The notes: generated by a model from the letters alone, not told the origin. DNA of 64,000 nt from Pseudomonas sp. BN417 (GCF_029871205.1 NZ_SSOJ01000140.1:62001-126000), one strand, 5' to 3'. Positions 9,452 to 19,899 are shown, numbered from the stretch's first letter. Numbers and translations are program-made.

Positions 9452-9535
9452 GATGGGTCGGGCGGCGTTCCGCGAGCCCTGCGATACCCATCACCGCCGA
9501 ATCGATGGGTATCGCTCCGCTCCACCCATCCTACG
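9447..9535. repeat. GTAGGATGGGT...ACCCATCCTACG inverted-repeat element
   Basis: Outer arms GTAGGATGGGT and ACCCATCCTAC, inner arms GCGATACCCAT and ATGGGTATCGC. Same family as 39543-39614 and the damaged copy at 50459-50529. It separates convergent genes and could end transcription from both sides. Confidence 0.8.
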
Positions 9536-9586
9536 ACGCCCAGCGCCCTGCAGGCCCCTTTCGCTCGGATCACCAACCCAATGGCG

Positions 9587-10231
9587 CTAACACTGGAGTG
9601 AATTCCCAGGCTCGCGCCTGCGGGACAGCTGCGAGAGGTACTGCGGGGTGACCCCCAGATAAGACGCGATGCACTTTTGCGTCACCCGGTTTTCCAGGCC
9701 CGGGTATTCCTCCCGGAACGCAGCCAGCCGCTCACGCGCGGATGCGAATCCAACCATACAGGTACGCCTGGCCTGCTTCTTGAGGTTGTATTCAAGGAAA
9801 CGCACAGACACTTCGAACGACAGCCTTCCCTCCGCCAGCAGGCGGCCTAGTGCGGGACAGTGAAACTCATAGGCGTCGATCGGCTGTTCGGCAACGACGA
9901 AGGATTTTGCCGGCAACCCGCTCTTTGCGGCGAGTACATCTTCATGAGCCCCGGCCATCTCGCCTTCCGCGGCAAACCTCAGGGTGACGTCCGCGCCGCT
10001 TTCGGTGATGAAACCCGTCCTCGCCACACCACTCATGATCCAGTAGGCGGAATGGGCAGGCACAGCCTGACGCTGGAGAAACTCGCCTTTACGGAAAGTG
10101 ACCGGCTGCGCCAACGCCGACAAGTTGTCGAGCATGTGGTGATAAGTCCCTTCGCTGAAGAGGTAGCGCTTCATCATCACATCGCGAAAACGCCCCACGT
10201 CATCCAGAAATGCTTCTTTCTTGTTCTTCAT
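9587..10231 (-). CDS. Crp/Fnr-family transcriptional regulator
   Basis: A 214-residue regulator with an N-terminal cNMP-binding-type beta-roll: LAQPVTFRKGEFLQRQ, AYWIMSGVARTGFITESGAD, LRFAAEGEMAGAHEDVLAAK, about residues 38-125. The C-terminal part has a HTH-like helix (NRVTQKCIASYLGVTPQYLSQLSR, about 182-205). No CxxC iron-sulfur motif of the Fnr type is seen, and the phosphate-binding cassette is not Crp-like, so the ligand is unknown. It is divergent from the M20 amidohydrolase with about 100 bases between them, making it that gene's most obvious candidate regulator. Confidence 0.75.
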   Translation of the reverse strand: MKNKKEAFLDDVGRFRDVMMKRYLFSEGTYHHMLDNLSALAQPVTFRKGEFLQRQAVPAHSAYWIMSGVARTGFITESGADVTLRFAAEGEMAGAHEDVLAAKSGLPAKSFVVAEQPIDAYEFHCPALGRLLAEGRLSFEVSVRFLEYNLKKQARRTCMVGFASARERLAAFREEYPGLENRVTQKCIASYLGVTPQYLSQLSRRREPGNSLQC

Positions 10232-10333
10232 CTAGTTGAATGCCCGGTCTGCATGGCCCGCTGTAGCTTGCCTTCGTCCAGAGCATCAGGACAACCGGCA
10301 ATGCATCTGCAAAAGTCCCATGGAGACAAGACT

Positions 10334-11671
10334 ATGCCAACAGCTTTCCCTCACACCGCAATCAGGCTCGGCCTTCTGGCTGCCGTGCTGGCCAATGCGG
10401 GCTCGAGCTTCGCCCAGCCATCAGCGAGCCCGATCACCACACAACAGTTGGATCAGAGAATAACCCGGGTGGAATCCAAGGTCGTGGCATGGCGACGTGA
10501 CATACACCAGCATCCGGAGCTGTCCGGCCAGGAAGTTCGCACGTCCAGGCTGGTGGCGGAGCATCTGCGAAGGCTGGGCATGCATGTCACCACGGGTGTC
10601 GGAGGCCATGGCGTCGTGGGTCTCCTCGAGGGCGGTTTGCCCGGCAAGGTCGTCGCGCTTCGCGCCGACATGGACGCCCTTCCAGTGCAGGAAGCGACCG
10701 GTCTGCCATTCGCGTCCAAGGTAATCGCAAAGCACATGGGCAAGGACAGTCCGGTGATGCATGCCTGCGGTCACGATGCCCATACCGCGATTCTGATGGG
10801 TGTGGCCGAAGTGCTGGCGGGCATGAAGGCGCAAATCCCGGGCAGCATCAAGTTCATCTTCCAGCCTGCCGAGGAAGGCTTTTCCGAGACGCCTTCCAGT
10901 GCCGATGCCCTGAGGGGGGCGAAGGCAATGGTCACCGCAGGCGTCATGGAGAATCCGAAAGTGGATGCTGTTTTCGGCCTTCACGTCGCCCCGGTCATTC
11001 CCAGTGGTGTGATCGGCTGGCGCAGCGGGCCGGTCCTGGCCAGCGCCGACACGGTGCGCATCACCGTCGAAGGCAAGCAGACCCATGGCGCCGCGCCCTG
11101 GCTCGGCGTCGACCCCATAGTGACTTCCGCACAGATCGTGAGCGCGCTTCAGACCGTCGTCAGCCGTTCGCTCGACATCACCCGGGAGCCTGCTGTTTTC
11201 AGCATCGGTTCGATCAACGGCGGTACCCGCGAAAACATCGTTCCGGACTCCGTCGAGATGCTGGGTACGCTGCGCACCTTCAATGAAGAAATGCGCACCA
11301 GCGCCAAGGAGCGCATCACCAGCATTGCGCAGTCGACTGCCACGGCCAATGGCGCGAAGGCGGACATCAGTTTTGGGCCGTCTTCCTATAGCGTGACGAG
11401 CAACGACGAGGTGCTGACCGAAGCCATGCTTCCCGCGCTAAAGCAAGCGGCCAATGGGAAGCTCATGCTCGTTCCCAAGGCAGCCGGCGCGGAAGATTTC
11501 TCCGAGTACCAGCAGGTAGCGCCAGGCCTGTTCTTCTTTCTCGGCGTCAAACCCGGGGACAAGGCGGTCGGACCACCCCACTCACCCACCTTCGACCTCG
11601 ACGAGTCGACATTCCCGCTGGGAATGAGAAGCCTGGCGATACTGGCACTGGCCTATCTCGAGAAAGGCTAG
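10334..11671 (+). CDS. Exported M20-family amidohydrolase (N-acyl amino acid hydrolase type)
   Basis: A 445-residue zinc hydrolase of the M20D/amidohydrolase group, which cleaves N-acyl amino acids such as hippurate or acetyl-amino acids. A signal peptide (to about ANAGSSFAQ) predicts periplasmic location, less common than the cytoplasmic forms. Motifs in order: WRRDIHQHPELSGQE, ALRADMDALPVQE, MHACGHDAHTAILMG (metal Cys/His), FIFQPAEEG (catalytic Glu) and VFGLHVAP; the dimerisation domain with THGAAPW follows. Start 10334 is chosen over upstream in-frame codons because of GGAGA and the signal peptide. Confidence 0.85.
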   Translation: MPTAFPHTAIRLGLLAAVLANAGSSFAQPSASPITTQQLDQRITRVESKVVAWRRDIHQHPELSGQEVRTSRLVAEHLRRLGMHVTTGVGGHGVVGLLEGGLPGKVVALRADMDALPVQEATGLPFASKVIAKHMGKDSPVMHACGHDAHTAILMGVAEVLAGMKAQIPGSIKFIFQPAEEGFSETPSSADALRGAKAMVTAGVMENPKVDAVFGLHVAPVIPSGVIGWRSGPVLASADTVRITVEGKQTHGAAPWLGVDPIVTSAQIVSALQTVVSRSLDITREPAVFSIGSINGGTRENIVPDSVEMLGTLRTFNEEMRTSAKERITSIAQSTATANGAKADISFGPSSYSVTSNDEVLTEAMLPALKQAANGKLMLVPKAAGAEDFSEYQQVAPGLFFFLGVKPGDKAVGPPHSPTFDLDESTFPLGMRSLAILALAYLEKG

Positions 11672-11783
11672 GCGTCCGATTCTCGCCTCGCAGGAGACGT
11701 CACGGGCGATCGGCCGAAGCATGGCCCTAATGCCTTGCAGGGGTTGGCGCAAGCCGACCCCCTCTGGCTTTGGCAGGGCGCGA

Positions 11784-13013
11784 TCACTGACCGCTGCGCA
11801 GCATTTCCTTCGGCACGTACTTGCCGATCTCGAACTTGCCGATGGCCGCGCGGTGCACTTCGTCCGGGCCGTCGGCCAGGCGCAGGGTGCGCTGCATTGC
11901 GTACATGTAGGCCAGCGGGAAGTCGTTGGAGACGCCGGCGCCGCCGTGGATCTGGATGGCGCGGTCGATCACCCGCAGGGCGACGTTGGGTGCCACCACC
12001 TTGATCTGGGCGATCTCGCTCTTGGCCACCTTGTTGCCCACTGTGTCCATCATGTAGGCCGCCTTCAGGGTCAGCAGGCGGGCCATGTCGATTTCCATCC
12101 GCGAGTCGGCGATCTTGTCGAGGTTGCCACCCAGGCGCGCCAGCGGCTTGCCGAAGGCGGTGCGGCTGACGGCGCGCTTGCACATCAGTTCCAGGGCGCG
12201 CTCGGCCATGCCGATGGAACGCATGCAGTGGTGGATGCGGCCCGGGCCGAGACGGCCCTGGGCGATCTCGAAACCGCGGCCCTCGCCCAGCAGTACGTTC
12301 TCATAAGGCACGCGCACGTTCTCGAAGACCACCTCGGCATGGCCGTGGGGGGCGTCGTCGTAGCCGAACACCGGCAGCGGGCGCAGTACTTTCACTCCGG
12401 GGGTGTCGATGGGCACCAGGATCATCGAGTGCTGCTGGTGGCGCGGCGCGTCCGGGTTGGACAGGCCCATGAAGATGAGGATCTTGCAGCGCGGGTCGCA
12501 GGCGCCCGAGGTCCACCACTTGCTGCCGTTGATCACCCACTCGTCACCCTGGCGCACGGCGCGGGCTTCCATGTTGGTGGCGTCGGACGAGGCCACGCCC
12601 GGCTCGGTCATGGCGAAGGCGGAGCGGATCTCGCCACGCAGCAGCGGCTCCAGCCATTGTTTCTTCTGTGCTTCGTTGGCGTAGCGCACCAGCACTTCCA
12701 TGTTGCCGGTATCCGGCGCGGAGCAGTTGAAGGGCTCCGGCCCGAGCAGGGAGCGGCCCATGATCTCGGCCAGCGGCGCGTATTCCATATTGGTCAGGCC
12801 GGCACCGAGTTCGGACTCCGGCAGGAACAGGTTCCACAACCCCTCGGCCTTCGCCTTGGCCTTCAGCTCCTCCATGATCGCGGTGGGCTGCCAGCGGTCG
12901 CCCTCGGCGACCTGCTGCTCGAATACCGGCTCGGCCGGATAGACATAGGCGTCCATGAATGCGGTGACGCGTTCACGCAGTTCCTGGACCTTCGGGGAAT
13001 AGGCGAAATCCAT
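11784..13013 (-). CDS. Acyl-CoA dehydrogenase (ACAD10/11-like)
   Basis: A 409-residue FAD enzyme that desaturates acyl-CoA at C2-C3. Motifs: [16 protein letters not shown] (FAD loop), [37 protein letters not shown] and the terminal [20 protein letters not shown]. The HGGAG segment and length fit the ACAD10/11-like branch; the substrate is unknown. Divergently arranged with the LysR-type gene at 13168, the usual layout for a regulator and its target. In PAO1 the pair PA2550/PA2551 is, from memory, arranged the same way. Confidence 0.88.
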   Translation of the reverse strand: MDFAYSPKVQELRERVTAFMDAYVYPAEPVFEQQVAEGDRWQPTAIMEELKAKAKAEGLWNLFLPESELGAGLTNMEYAPLAEIMGRSLLGPEPFNCSAPDTGNMEVLVRYANEAQKKQWLEPLLRGEIRSAFAMTEPGVASSDATNMEARAVRQGDEWVINGSKWWTSGACDPRCKILIFMGLSNPDAPRHQQHSMILVPIDTPGVKVLRPLPVFGYDDAPHGHAEVVFENVRVPYENVLLGEGRGFEIAQGRLGPGRIHHCMRSIGMAERALELMCKRAVSRTAFGKPLARLGGNLDKIADSRMEIDMARLLTLKAAYMMDTVGNKVAKSEIAQIKVVAPNVALRVIDRAIQIHGGAGVSNDFPLAYMYAMQRTLRLADGPDEVHRAAIGKFEIGKYVPKEMLRSGQ

Positions 13014-13167
13014 GCGGGGCTACCTTTTGCGGGGGTCTATGTGTGAGGTCTGGTAAGGATGCTAGAACAGGGCGTAAGATTTCCCTAGTCTATTTTCGGC
13101 ATCTATGAACATTCATCACCGATATATGGCCCACTGATAAGAACAATCCTCGAGGAGCACGTCCGGC

Positions 13168-14100
13168 ATGAATCTGAACAAGGTAGACCTCAACCTCTTC
13201 ATCGTCTTCGACGCCATCTACACCGAGGCCAACCTGACCCGCGCCGGCCAGATCGTCGGCATTACCCAGCCCGCCGTTTCCAACGCCCTCGCCCGCCTGC
13301 GCGAGACCTTCAACGACCCGCTCTTCGTCCGCACCGCCCAGGGCATGGTGCCCACGCCCATGGCGCAGAACATCATCGGCCCGGTGCGCAACGCCCTACA
13401 ACTGCTGCGGGTATCGGTGCAGGAAAGCCGCACCTTCAACCCGGCCCAGGCAAACAAGACCTACCGCATCAGCATGACCGACCTCACCGAGACGGTAATC
13501 TTGCCGCCGTTGTTCCAGCGCCTGCGCCGCATGGCGCCGACCGTGCAGATCGAGAGCTTCCTGGCCAAGCGCCGCGAAACTACCAAGGAACTGGCCGCCG
13601 GCCGCCTGGACTTCGCCGTCGACGCGCCGCTCAACACCGACCCCCAGGTGCGCCACGTCAAGCTGATGGAGGACCGCTATGTCTGCGCCATGCGCCGCGG
13701 CCACCCGCTGGCCAAGGAGAAGATCAGCCTGGACGAATACCTGTCGCTGTCCCATATCCACATTTCCAGCCGCCGGAGCGGCCTGGGCTACATCGACCTG
13801 TCGTTGGGCAAGATGGGGATCCAGCGCAAGGTCACCCTGCGCTCGCAGCACTACCTGATGGCCTCCACCGTGCTGCACGGCACCGACATGGCCATCACCG
13901 TCCCCGAGCGCTTCGCTCGCCGCCATGACCTGCACTACGTCGACCTGCCGGTGCACGACGTGCCGTCCCTGGAAACTCACCTCTACTGGCACGAAAGCAC
14001 CGACCAGGACCCGGCTAATCGCTGGATGCGCGAGCAAATCATCGAAATCTGCCAGCAGGTGACGGCGCAGGAGCAGAAGGAGCTGAAAGAGCGGGCGTAA
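13168..14100 (+). CDS. LysR-family transcriptional regulator
   Basis: A 310-residue LTTR. The winged HTH occupies residues 1-65 (KVDLNLFIVFDAIYTEANLTRAG, QPAVSNALARLRETFNDPLFVR). The effector domain begins about residue 95 (YRISMTDLTETVILPPLFQRL). The DLNLF/VFDAI start is typical of the NodD/LinR/PcpR-like LTTR branch, which often senses aromatic or acyl ligands. It probably controls the divergent acyl-CoA dehydrogenase across a 154-base intergenic region. Confidence 0.85.
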   Translation: MNLNKVDLNLFIVFDAIYTEANLTRAGQIVGITQPAVSNALARLRETFNDPLFVRTAQGMVPTPMAQNIIGPVRNALQLLRVSVQESRTFNPAQANKTYRISMTDLTETVILPPLFQRLRRMAPTVQIESFLAKRRETTKELAAGRLDFAVDAPLNTDPQVRHVKLMEDRYVCAMRRGHPLAKEKISLDEYLSLSHIHISSRRSGLGYIDLSLGKMGIQRKVTLRSQHYLMASTVLHGTDMAITVPERFARRHDLHYVDLPVHDVPSLETHLYWHESTDQDPANRWMREQIIEICQQVTAQEQKELKERA

Positions 14101-14129
14101 AGCCCGCCGCGAAGGCATTCAGGAACATT

Positions 14130-14227
14130 GTGGGGGCGAATTCATTCGCTAAGCAGACCGCAGGTCTGCCCTGGGAGTTTTCAGGGGGCAGCTGCGCTGC
14201 CCTTAGCGACTGAAGTCGCCCCCACAA
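14130..14227. repeat. GTGGGGGCGA-type REP element, full copy
   Basis: Left arm GTGGGGGCGAATTCATTCGC, inner hairpins GCAGACCGCAGGTCTGC and GGGCAGCTGCGCTGCCC, right arm GCGACTGAAGTCGCCCCCAC. The two arms differ in sequence, but each keeps its own inner hairpin. Confidence 0.85.
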
Positions 14228-14255
14228 GGAAAAGCGAACTGCGCCCCGCCAGAAC

Positions 14256-15026
14256 TCAGCGCCCGAACACCGGCTTGCGCTTCTCGATGAACGCACCCAT
14301 GCCTTCCTTCTGGTCCGGCGTGGCGAACACCGCCTGGAACAGCCGTCGCTCGAAGCGCAGGCCCTCTCCCAGCGAACCTTCGTCGACCCGGTTCACGCAC
14401 TCCTTGAGCATCAGCACCGCCGTGCGCGATTGCGCGGCGATGCGGCTGGCGCTGTCCATGGCCACATCCAGCAGTTCCGCCACCGGCACCACCCGTGCCA
14501 CCACGCCGCAGCGCTCGGCTTCGGCGGCGTCCATGCTGCGGCCGGTCAGCGACATTTCCATGGCCTTGGCGCGGCCCACCAGGCGGGTCAGGCGCTGGAT
14601 ACCACCGGCCCCCGGGATCACGCCCAGCTTCACCTCCGGCAGACCGAAACGGGCGTTGTCGGCGGCGATGATGAAGTCGCACATCAGCGCCAGCTCGAAG
14701 CCACCACCCAGGGCGTGACCGGCCACTGCGGCGATGATCGGCTTGCGCCGTTGCGCCACCCGGTCCCAGCGGCCGAGGAAGTCGTCCAGGTAGGTGCCGG
14801 GGAAGCACAGCTCGGCCATTTCCTTGACATCGGCGCCGGCGGCGAAGGCCTTCTCCGAGCCGCTGATCAGCACGCAGCCGATGGCGGGTTCGCGCTCGAA
14901 GCCGTCGAGCACCTGGTTCAGCTCGTCGATGAGCAGGGTATTGATGGCATTCAGCGCTTCGGGGCGGTTCAGGGTGATGCGGCCGACAGCGCCGGCCTGC
15001 TCCACCAGGAGGGTCTGGTAGGTCAT
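14256..15026 (-). CDS. Enoyl-CoA hydratase/isomerase family protein
   Basis: A 256-residue crotonase-fold enzyme, probably hydrating 2-enoyl-CoA in the pathway of this gene cluster. Oxyanion-hole segments are KAFAAGADVKEM (about residues 62-73) and ALGGGFELALMCD (about 107-119). The catalytic loop ELKLGVIPGAGGIQRLTRLVG is present in the form VKLGVIPGAGG with its Glu. It is the last gene of the cluster reading leftward from 19899, separated from the acyl-CoA dehydrogenase gene by a repeat-containing gap of 131 bases. Confidence 0.88.
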   Translation of the reverse strand: MTYQTLLVEQAGAVGRITLNRPEALNAINTLLIDELNQVLDGFEREPAIGCVLISGSEKAFAAGADVKEMAELCFPGTYLDDFLGRWDRVAQRRKPIIAAVAGHALGGGFELALMCDFIIAADNARFGLPEVKLGVIPGAGGIQRLTRLVGRAKAMEMSLTGRSMDAAEAERCGVVARVVPVAELLDVAMDSASRIAAQSRTAVLMLKECVNRVDEGSLGEGLRFERRLFQAVFATPDQKEGMGAFIEKRKPVFGR

Positions 15027-15049
15027 GGGAGGTTCCTCGCAAAATGGAT

Positions 15050-15151
15050 TGGCAGGCCTACGGCCTGCTTAGCGATTGAAATCGCCCCCACAGAAGGTCG
15101 GCCGCGCCGTTGTGGGGGCGAATTCATTCGCCAAGGGCAGCGCAGCTGCCC
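15050..15151. repeat. Two facing GTGGGGGCGA-type REP half-elements
   Basis: A right-type half (GGCAGGCCTACGGCCTGC then GCGATTGAAATCGCCCCCAC, 15050-15092) and a left-type half (GTGGGGGCGAATTCATTCGC then GGGCAGCGCAGCTGCCC, 15114-15151). They are separated by 21 unrelated bases, so the halves can occur independently. Confidence 0.75.
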
Positions 15152-15157
15152 CAGGGC

Positions 15158-16285
15158 TCAGAGGCTGCGCGCAATCACCATGCGCTGCACGTCCGAGGTG
15201 CCTTCGTAGATCTGGCACACGCGCACGTCGCGGTAGATGCGCTCCACCGGGAAGTCCTTGAGATAGCCGTAGCCGCCCAGGGTCTGGATGGCCGCCGAGC
15301 AGACCTTCTCGGCCATTTCCGAGGCGAACAGCTTGGCCATGGAGGCTTCGGTCAGGCAGGGCATGCCGGCTTCGCGCAGACTGGCGGCGTGGTGGACCAT
15401 CTGCCGGGCCACGGCGATCTGGGTGGCCATATCGGCGAGACGGAAGGCCACGGCCTGGTGCTCGATGATCGGCTTGCCGAAGGTCTTGCGCTCGTGGGCG
15501 TAGTCCCGTGCCGCCTCGAAGGCCGCACGGGCCATGCCCACGGATTGCGCGGCGATGCCGATGCGGCCGCCCTCCAGATTGGACAGGGCAATGCGGTAAC
15601 CCTCGCCTTCCGCGCCCAGACGCAGGGACGCCGGGATGCGCACCTCGTCCAGCTGGATCTGGCAAGTATCGGAGGCGTGCTGGCCGAGCTTCTCCTCCAC
15701 CCGCACCACCTGGTAGCCGGGCGTGTCGGTGGGGACGATGAAGGCGCTGATGCCCCTCTTGCCAGCGGACGGATCGGTGACGGCGAAGACGATCACCATC
15801 CCGGCGTGGTTGCCGGAAGTGATGAACTGCTTGGCGCCGTTCAGCACATAGTGGTCACCGTCGAGGCGCGCGCGGGTGCGCAGGTCGCTGGCATCGGAGC
15901 CGGCCTGGGGCTCGGTGAGGGCGAAGGCGCCGATCATCTCGCCCGTGGCCAGTGGCTGCAGGAAGCGCTGCTTCTGCTCCTCGCTGCCGTACTTGAGGAT
16001 GGGCATGCAACCCACCGAGTTGTGCACGCTCATGATGGTGGAGCAGGCGCCGTCACCGGCGGCTATCTCCTCCAGGGCCATGGCGTAAGCCAGGTGGCCG
16101 GTGGCCGCGCCGCCCCATTCCTCCGGCACCAGCATGCCGAGAAAGCCCAGCTGGGCCATCTCGCGCAAGGCTTCGGCCGGGAAGCGGTGCTCGCGGTCCC
16201 AGGCCTCGGCAAAGGGTTTCAGCCGTTCCTGGGCGAACTGCCGGGCCATGTCGCGGATCTGGATATCCTGTTCGGACGGAATCAT
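15158..16285 (-). CDS. Acyl-CoA dehydrogenase, short/branched-chain type
   Basis: A 375-residue FAD-dependent acyl-CoA dehydrogenase. Signature segments are [48 protein letters not shown] and the C-terminal [35 protein letters not shown]. The Glu of YEGTS sits where the catalytic base of short- and medium-chain enzymes lies. The start at 16285 follows a strong GAGGAGG; an in-frame extension to 16336 overlaps the thiolase gene and lacks a site. It is 10 bases after the thiolase stop, so the genes are co-transcribed. PAO1 counterpart, from memory: PA2552. Confidence 0.9.
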   Translation of the reverse strand: MIPSEQDIQIRDMARQFAQERLKPFAEAWDREHRFPAEALREMAQLGFLGMLVPEEWGGAATGHLAYAMALEEIAAGDGACSTIMSVHNSVGCMPILKYGSEEQKQRFLQPLATGEMIGAFALTEPQAGSDASDLRTRARLDGDHYVLNGAKQFITSGNHAGMVIVFAVTDPSAGKRGISAFIVPTDTPGYQVVRVEEKLGQHASDTCQIQLDEVRIPASLRLGAEGEGYRIALSNLEGGRIGIAAQSVGMARAAFEAARDYAHERKTFGKPIIEHQAVAFRLADMATQIAVARQMVHHAASLREAGMPCLTEASMAKLFASEMAEKVCSAAIQTLGGYGYLKDFPVERIYRDVRVCQIYEGTSDVQRMVIARSL

Positions 16286-16295
16286 CGCAACCTCC

Positions 16296-17483
16296 TCAGG
16301 CCATGCGCTCGATGGCGACGGCCGTGGCCTCGCCACCGCCGATGCACAGCGACGCCACGCCGCGCTTCAGGTCGTACTGGGTCAGCGCATTGAGCAGGGT
16401 CACCAGCACCCGCGCGCCGGAGGCGCCGATGGGGTGGCCGAGGGCGCAGGCGCCGCCGTGGACGTTGAGCTTGTCGTGGGAGATATCCAGATCACGCATG
16501 GCGACCATGGGCACCACGGCGAAGGCCTCGTTGATCTCGAACAGGTCCACATCGCCAAGGCTCCAGCCGGTACGCGCCAGCAGGCGCTGGACGGAACCTA
16601 CCGGTGCGGTGGTGAAGAGGTTCGGCGCCCCCGCGTAGGAGGCGTGGCCGGCGATACGCGCCAGGGGCGTCAGGCCGCGCTTTTCCGCCTCGGACAGGCG
16701 CATCAGCAGCAGCGAGGCGGCGCCATCGGAAATGGAGCTTGAGTTGGCCGCGGTGACGGTACCGCCCTCGCGGAAGGCCGGCTTCAGGGTGGGAATCTTT
16801 TCCAGGCGCGCCTTGGGTGGCTGCTCGTCGCTGGCGACGGTGACCAGCTCGCGGCCGGACTTCGCTTCCACCGGCACGATCTCGGCGGCGAAGCGGCCCT
16901 CGGCCATGGCTTTCTGGGCGCGGGTCAGGGAGGCGATGGCGAAGGCATCCTGCTGTTCCCGTGTGAAGCCGTAGGCCTGGGCGCAGTCCTCGGCGAAGGT
17001 GCCCATCAGGCGGCCCTTGTCATAGGCGTCTTCCAGGCCGTCGAGGAACATGTGGTCGAGCACCTTGCCGTGGCCCATGCGGTAGCCGGAGCGGGCGCGC
17101 TCCAACAGGTAGGGCGCGTTGGACATGCTTTCCATGCCACCGGCCAGCACTACATCGGCGCTGCCGGCAATCAGCAGGTCGTGGCCGAGCATCACGGTCT
17201 TCATGCCCGAGCCGCACATCTTGTTCACAGTTGAGCAGACCACGCCCTGGGGCAGGCCCGCACCAAGAGCGGCCTGACGCGCCGGGGCCTGGCCCTGGCC
17301 GGCCTGCAGCACGCAGCCCATGATCACTTCGTCGACGGCGTCGGCCTGCACCCCGGCGCGCTCCAGGGCGGCACGGTTGGCGGCGGCGCCGAGCTGGGCG
17401 GCGGTCATGTCCTTGAAGTCGCCGAGGAAGCCGCCCATGGGCGTGCGCACGGCGCTGACGATTACGATGGGATCTTTGTTCAT
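16296..17483 (-). CDS. Acetyl-CoA acetyltransferase / thiolase
   Basis: A 395-residue degradative thiolase that splits 3-oxoacyl-CoA with CoA. Active-site elements are present: [12 protein letters not shown] (nucleophilic Cys), the NEAF loop in [24 protein letters not shown] (catalytic His) and [11 protein letters not shown] (second Cys). The ATG at 17483 follows GGAGATC and starts the conserved [17 protein letters not shown]. It lies 10 bases downstream of the SDR gene, supporting an operon SDR-thiolase-dehydrogenase-hydratase. Confidence 0.92.
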   Translation of the reverse strand: MNKDPIVIVSAVRTPMGGFLGDFKDMTAAQLGAAANRAALERAGVQADAVDEVIMGCVLQAGQGQAPARQAALGAGLPQGVVCSTVNKMCGSGMKTVMLGHDLLIAGSADVVLAGGMESMSNAPYLLERARSGYRMGHGKVLDHMFLDGLEDAYDKGRLMGTFAEDCAQAYGFTREQQDAFAIASLTRAQKAMAEGRFAAEIVPVEAKSGRELVTVASDEQPPKARLEKIPTLKPAFREGGTVTAANSSSISDGAASLLLMRLSEAEKRGLTPLARIAGHASYAGAPNLFTTAPVGSVQRLLARTGWSLGDVDLFEINEAFAVVPMVAMRDLDISHDKLNVHGGACALGHPIGASGARVLVTLLNALTQYDLKRGVASLCIGGGEATAVAIERMA

Positions 17484-17493
17484 GGCGATCTCC

Positions 17494-18261
17494 TTACTTG
17501 GCGGCCATGCGCAGCGCGCCATCCAGACGGATGACTTCGCCGTTGAGCATGCTGTTCTCGATGATGTGGCGGGCCAGCGCGGCGTATTCGTCCGGGCGAC
17601 CCAGGCGCGGCGGGAATGGCACGTTGGCGGCCAGGGAGTCCTGAACCTCCTGCGGCATGCCGGCCATCATCGGCGTCTCGAAGATACCGGGGGCGATGCA
17701 CATCACGCGGATGCCGGAGCGTGCCAGATCACGGGCCACCGGCAGGGTCATGGCGGCCACACCGCCTTTGGAGGCCGAATAGGCGGCCTGCCCCATCTGG
17801 CCGTCGAACGCCGCGACCGATGCGGTGTTGATGATCACGCCGCGCTCGCCACCTTCGTTCGGCTTGCCCTGGGCCATGGCCTCGGCGGCCAGGCGCAGCA
17901 TGTTGAAGCTGCCGATCAGGTTGACTTCGATCACCCGGCGGAAGCTGTCCAGGCCGTGGGCGCCATTGCGACCCAGCACCTTCTCCGCCGGCGCGACGCC
18001 AGCGCAGTTGATCAGCCCATGCAGGCCGCCGAAGGCATCCACTGCTGCGGCCACGGCGGCGCGGGCATCCTCTTCACGGGTGATGTCGGCCTTGACGAAG
18101 CGGGCATTGCCGCCCAGTTCCCCGGCACGGGCGGCACCGACCTCGGCGTTGATGTCCACCAGCAGCACCTTGCCGCCCTGCCCCACCAGTTCTCGGGCGG
18201 TGGCCAGACCCAGACCGGAGCTACCGCCGGTCACCAGGAAAACGGAATTCTCGATACGCAC
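17494..18261 (-). CDS. Short-chain dehydrogenase (3-hydroxyacyl-CoA dehydrogenase type 2-like)
   Basis: A 255-residue SDR with TGGSSGLG at the NAD site, the NCAGVA segment, a catalytic Ser in [11 protein letters not shown] and the YSASKGG active site. The combination [18 protein letters not shown] and [24 protein letters not shown] is typical of HSD17B10-like 3-hydroxyacyl-CoA dehydrogenases. This fits between the hydratase and thiolase steps encoded beside it. It follows the acyl-CoA synthetase gene by 18 bases. Confidence 0.88.
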   Translation of the reverse strand: MRIENSVFLVTGGSSGLGLATARELVGQGGKVLLVDINAEVGAARAGELGGNARFVKADITREEDARAAVAAAVDAFGGLHGLINCAGVAPAEKVLGRNGAHGLDSFRRVIEVNLIGSFNMLRLAAEAMAQGKPNEGGERGVIINTASVAAFDGQMGQAAYSASKGGVAAMTLPVARDLARSGIRVMCIAPGIFETPMMAGMPQEVQDSLAANVPFPPRLGRPDEYAALARHIIENSMLNGEVIRLDGALRMAAK

Positions 18262-18279
18262 TTTTGCTACTCCTCGGGA

Positions 18280-19899
18280 TCAGTGAGCGGTGGCCGCCTG
18301 GGCCTTGGCAATCTCCTGGTTACGCAGGAGGAAACGCTGGATCTTGCCGCTCGGGGTCTTGGGCAATTCCGCGACGAACTCGATTTCGCGCGGATAGGAA
18401 TGGGCGGACAAGCGCTTGCGCACGTACTGCTGCAGCGCCTCGGCCAGGGCGGCATCGCCCTCGTGGCCGGCATGCAGCACGACGAAGGCCTTGACCAGTT
18501 CGGTGCGCTCCGGGTCGGGCTTGCCGATCACCGCGGCCTCGATCACCGCCGGGTGCTCGATCAGCGCGCTTTCGACGTCGAAGGGGCCGACGCGGTAGCC
18601 GGAGGTGGTGATCACGTCATCGGCACGGCCGACGAAGCTGATGCTGCCGTCGTCGTTCAACTCCACGGTGTCACCACTGAGATAGTAGTCACCGACGAAT
18701 GCCTTGGTGGCCATGCCCTGATAGCCGGGGAACCAGAACAGCGGCGAGCGCGGCATGTCCAGGGCGAGGATACCGGGCTGGCCGACGGGCAGTTCGCGGT
18801 GGGCCTCGTCCAGCACCACCACCCGGTGGCCGGGCATGGCGAAGCCGGCGGCGCCCAGGCGCACCGGGTGCTCCAGGGCGTGGTGGTTGCACAGCACCAT
18901 GCCCAGTTCGGTCTGGCCGTAGTGATCGTGGATGGTGCAACCCAGGCCCTCGGCAAACCAGCGGATCACCTCAGGGGTCAGCGGCTCGCCGGCGCTGCTG
19001 ACGGCGCGCAGGCAGCCCTTGATAGCGGCTTCCACCTCGTCACGGGCGGCCAGCAGCAGGCGGTAGGCGGTGGGCGAGCCGGCCAGGTTGGTGATGCCGT
19101 ATTCGCGGATGATGCGGCAGGTGCTTTCCACGGTGAAACCGCCTTCGTAGAAAGTGGTGGCGTGTCCCATGGCCAACGGGCCGGTCACGGCGTAGTAAAG
19201 GCCGTAGGCCCAGCCCGGATCCGCCAGGTTCCAGAAGTTGTCCTCGGGACGCAGGTCCACCGCATCGCGCATGTAGCTGACGAAGGCGACTATGGCCTTC
19301 AGCGGCACGGCCAGGGGCTTGGCGAGGCCAGTGGTGCCGGAGGTGAACATCAGCAGGAAGGGATCGGAAGCCTTGCGCAGCACCGGCTCGAAGCTGGCCG
19401 GCTGGCGCTCCAGCTCGGTCCAGAAGTCGTCGCCCACCACCAGTGCCGGCGGAACGCCGTCCACTTCGTCCAGCTTGGGCCGGTTGGTCAGATCGGTAAC
19501 CACCAGCTTCGAGCCGGCGCCTTTGACCCGATGCTCGATGGCCTTGGGCCCGAAGGCGGTGAATAGCGGCTGGTAGACGGCGCCGATGCGCCAGGTGCCG
19601 AGGATGGTGATCAGCAGTTCCGGGGTGCGCGGCAGCAGCCCCGAGACGCAATCGCCGGGGCGCACGCCCTGGCTGTGCAGGTAGTTGGCGAAGCGCGCGG
19701 ACGCATCCTTGAGCTGGGCGAAGGTCCAGGTGGCGCGCTCACCGTCGCGGCCCTCCCAATACAGGGCGACGCGCTCCGAGTCGGCATGGCGGTCGCAGCA
19801 TTCGACGCAGGCGTTGAGGGCGTCGAGGTTGCCGACCAGGCTCGTGGAAGCGGCGTTGGCGTAGTCGAACTCGCGGGCAGCGGTGAAGTAATCGCGCAT
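18280..19899 (-). CDS. AMP-binding acyl-CoA synthetase (medium-chain type)
   Basis: A 539-residue adenylate-forming ligase that activates a carboxylic acid to its CoA ester. Motifs: FTSGTTGLAKP (A3, about residues 188-198), YGQTELGM (A5), SGDTVELNDDGSISFVGRADDVI (A7/A8) and the terminal PKTPSGKIQR with the catalytic Lys (A10). Closest in style to medium-chain or benzoate-like synthetases; the true substrate is unknown. First gene of the leftward operon, starting the pathway whose later steps are beside it. Confidence 0.88.
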   Translation of the reverse strand: MRDYFTAAREFDYANAASTSLVGNLDALNACVECCDRHADSERVALYWEGRDGERATWTFAQLKDASARFANYLHSQGVRPGDCVSGLLPRTPELLITILGTWRIGAVYQPLFTAFGPKAIEHRVKGAGSKLVVTDLTNRPKLDEVDGVPPALVVGDDFWTELERQPASFEPVLRKASDPFLLMFTSGTTGLAKPLAVPLKAIVAFVSYMRDAVDLRPEDNFWNLADPGWAYGLYYAVTGPLAMGHATTFYEGGFTVESTCRIIREYGITNLAGSPTAYRLLLAARDEVEAAIKGCLRAVSSAGEPLTPEVIRWFAEGLGCTIHDHYGQTELGMVLCNHHALEHPVRLGAAGFAMPGHRVVVLDEAHRELPVGQPGILALDMPRSPLFWFPGYQGMATKAFVGDYYLSGDTVELNDDGSISFVGRADDVITTSGYRVGPFDVESALIEHPAVIEAAVIGKPDPERTELVKAFVVLHAGHEGDAALAEALQQYVRKRLSAHSYPREIEFVAELPKTPSGKIQRFLLRNQEIAKAQAATAH

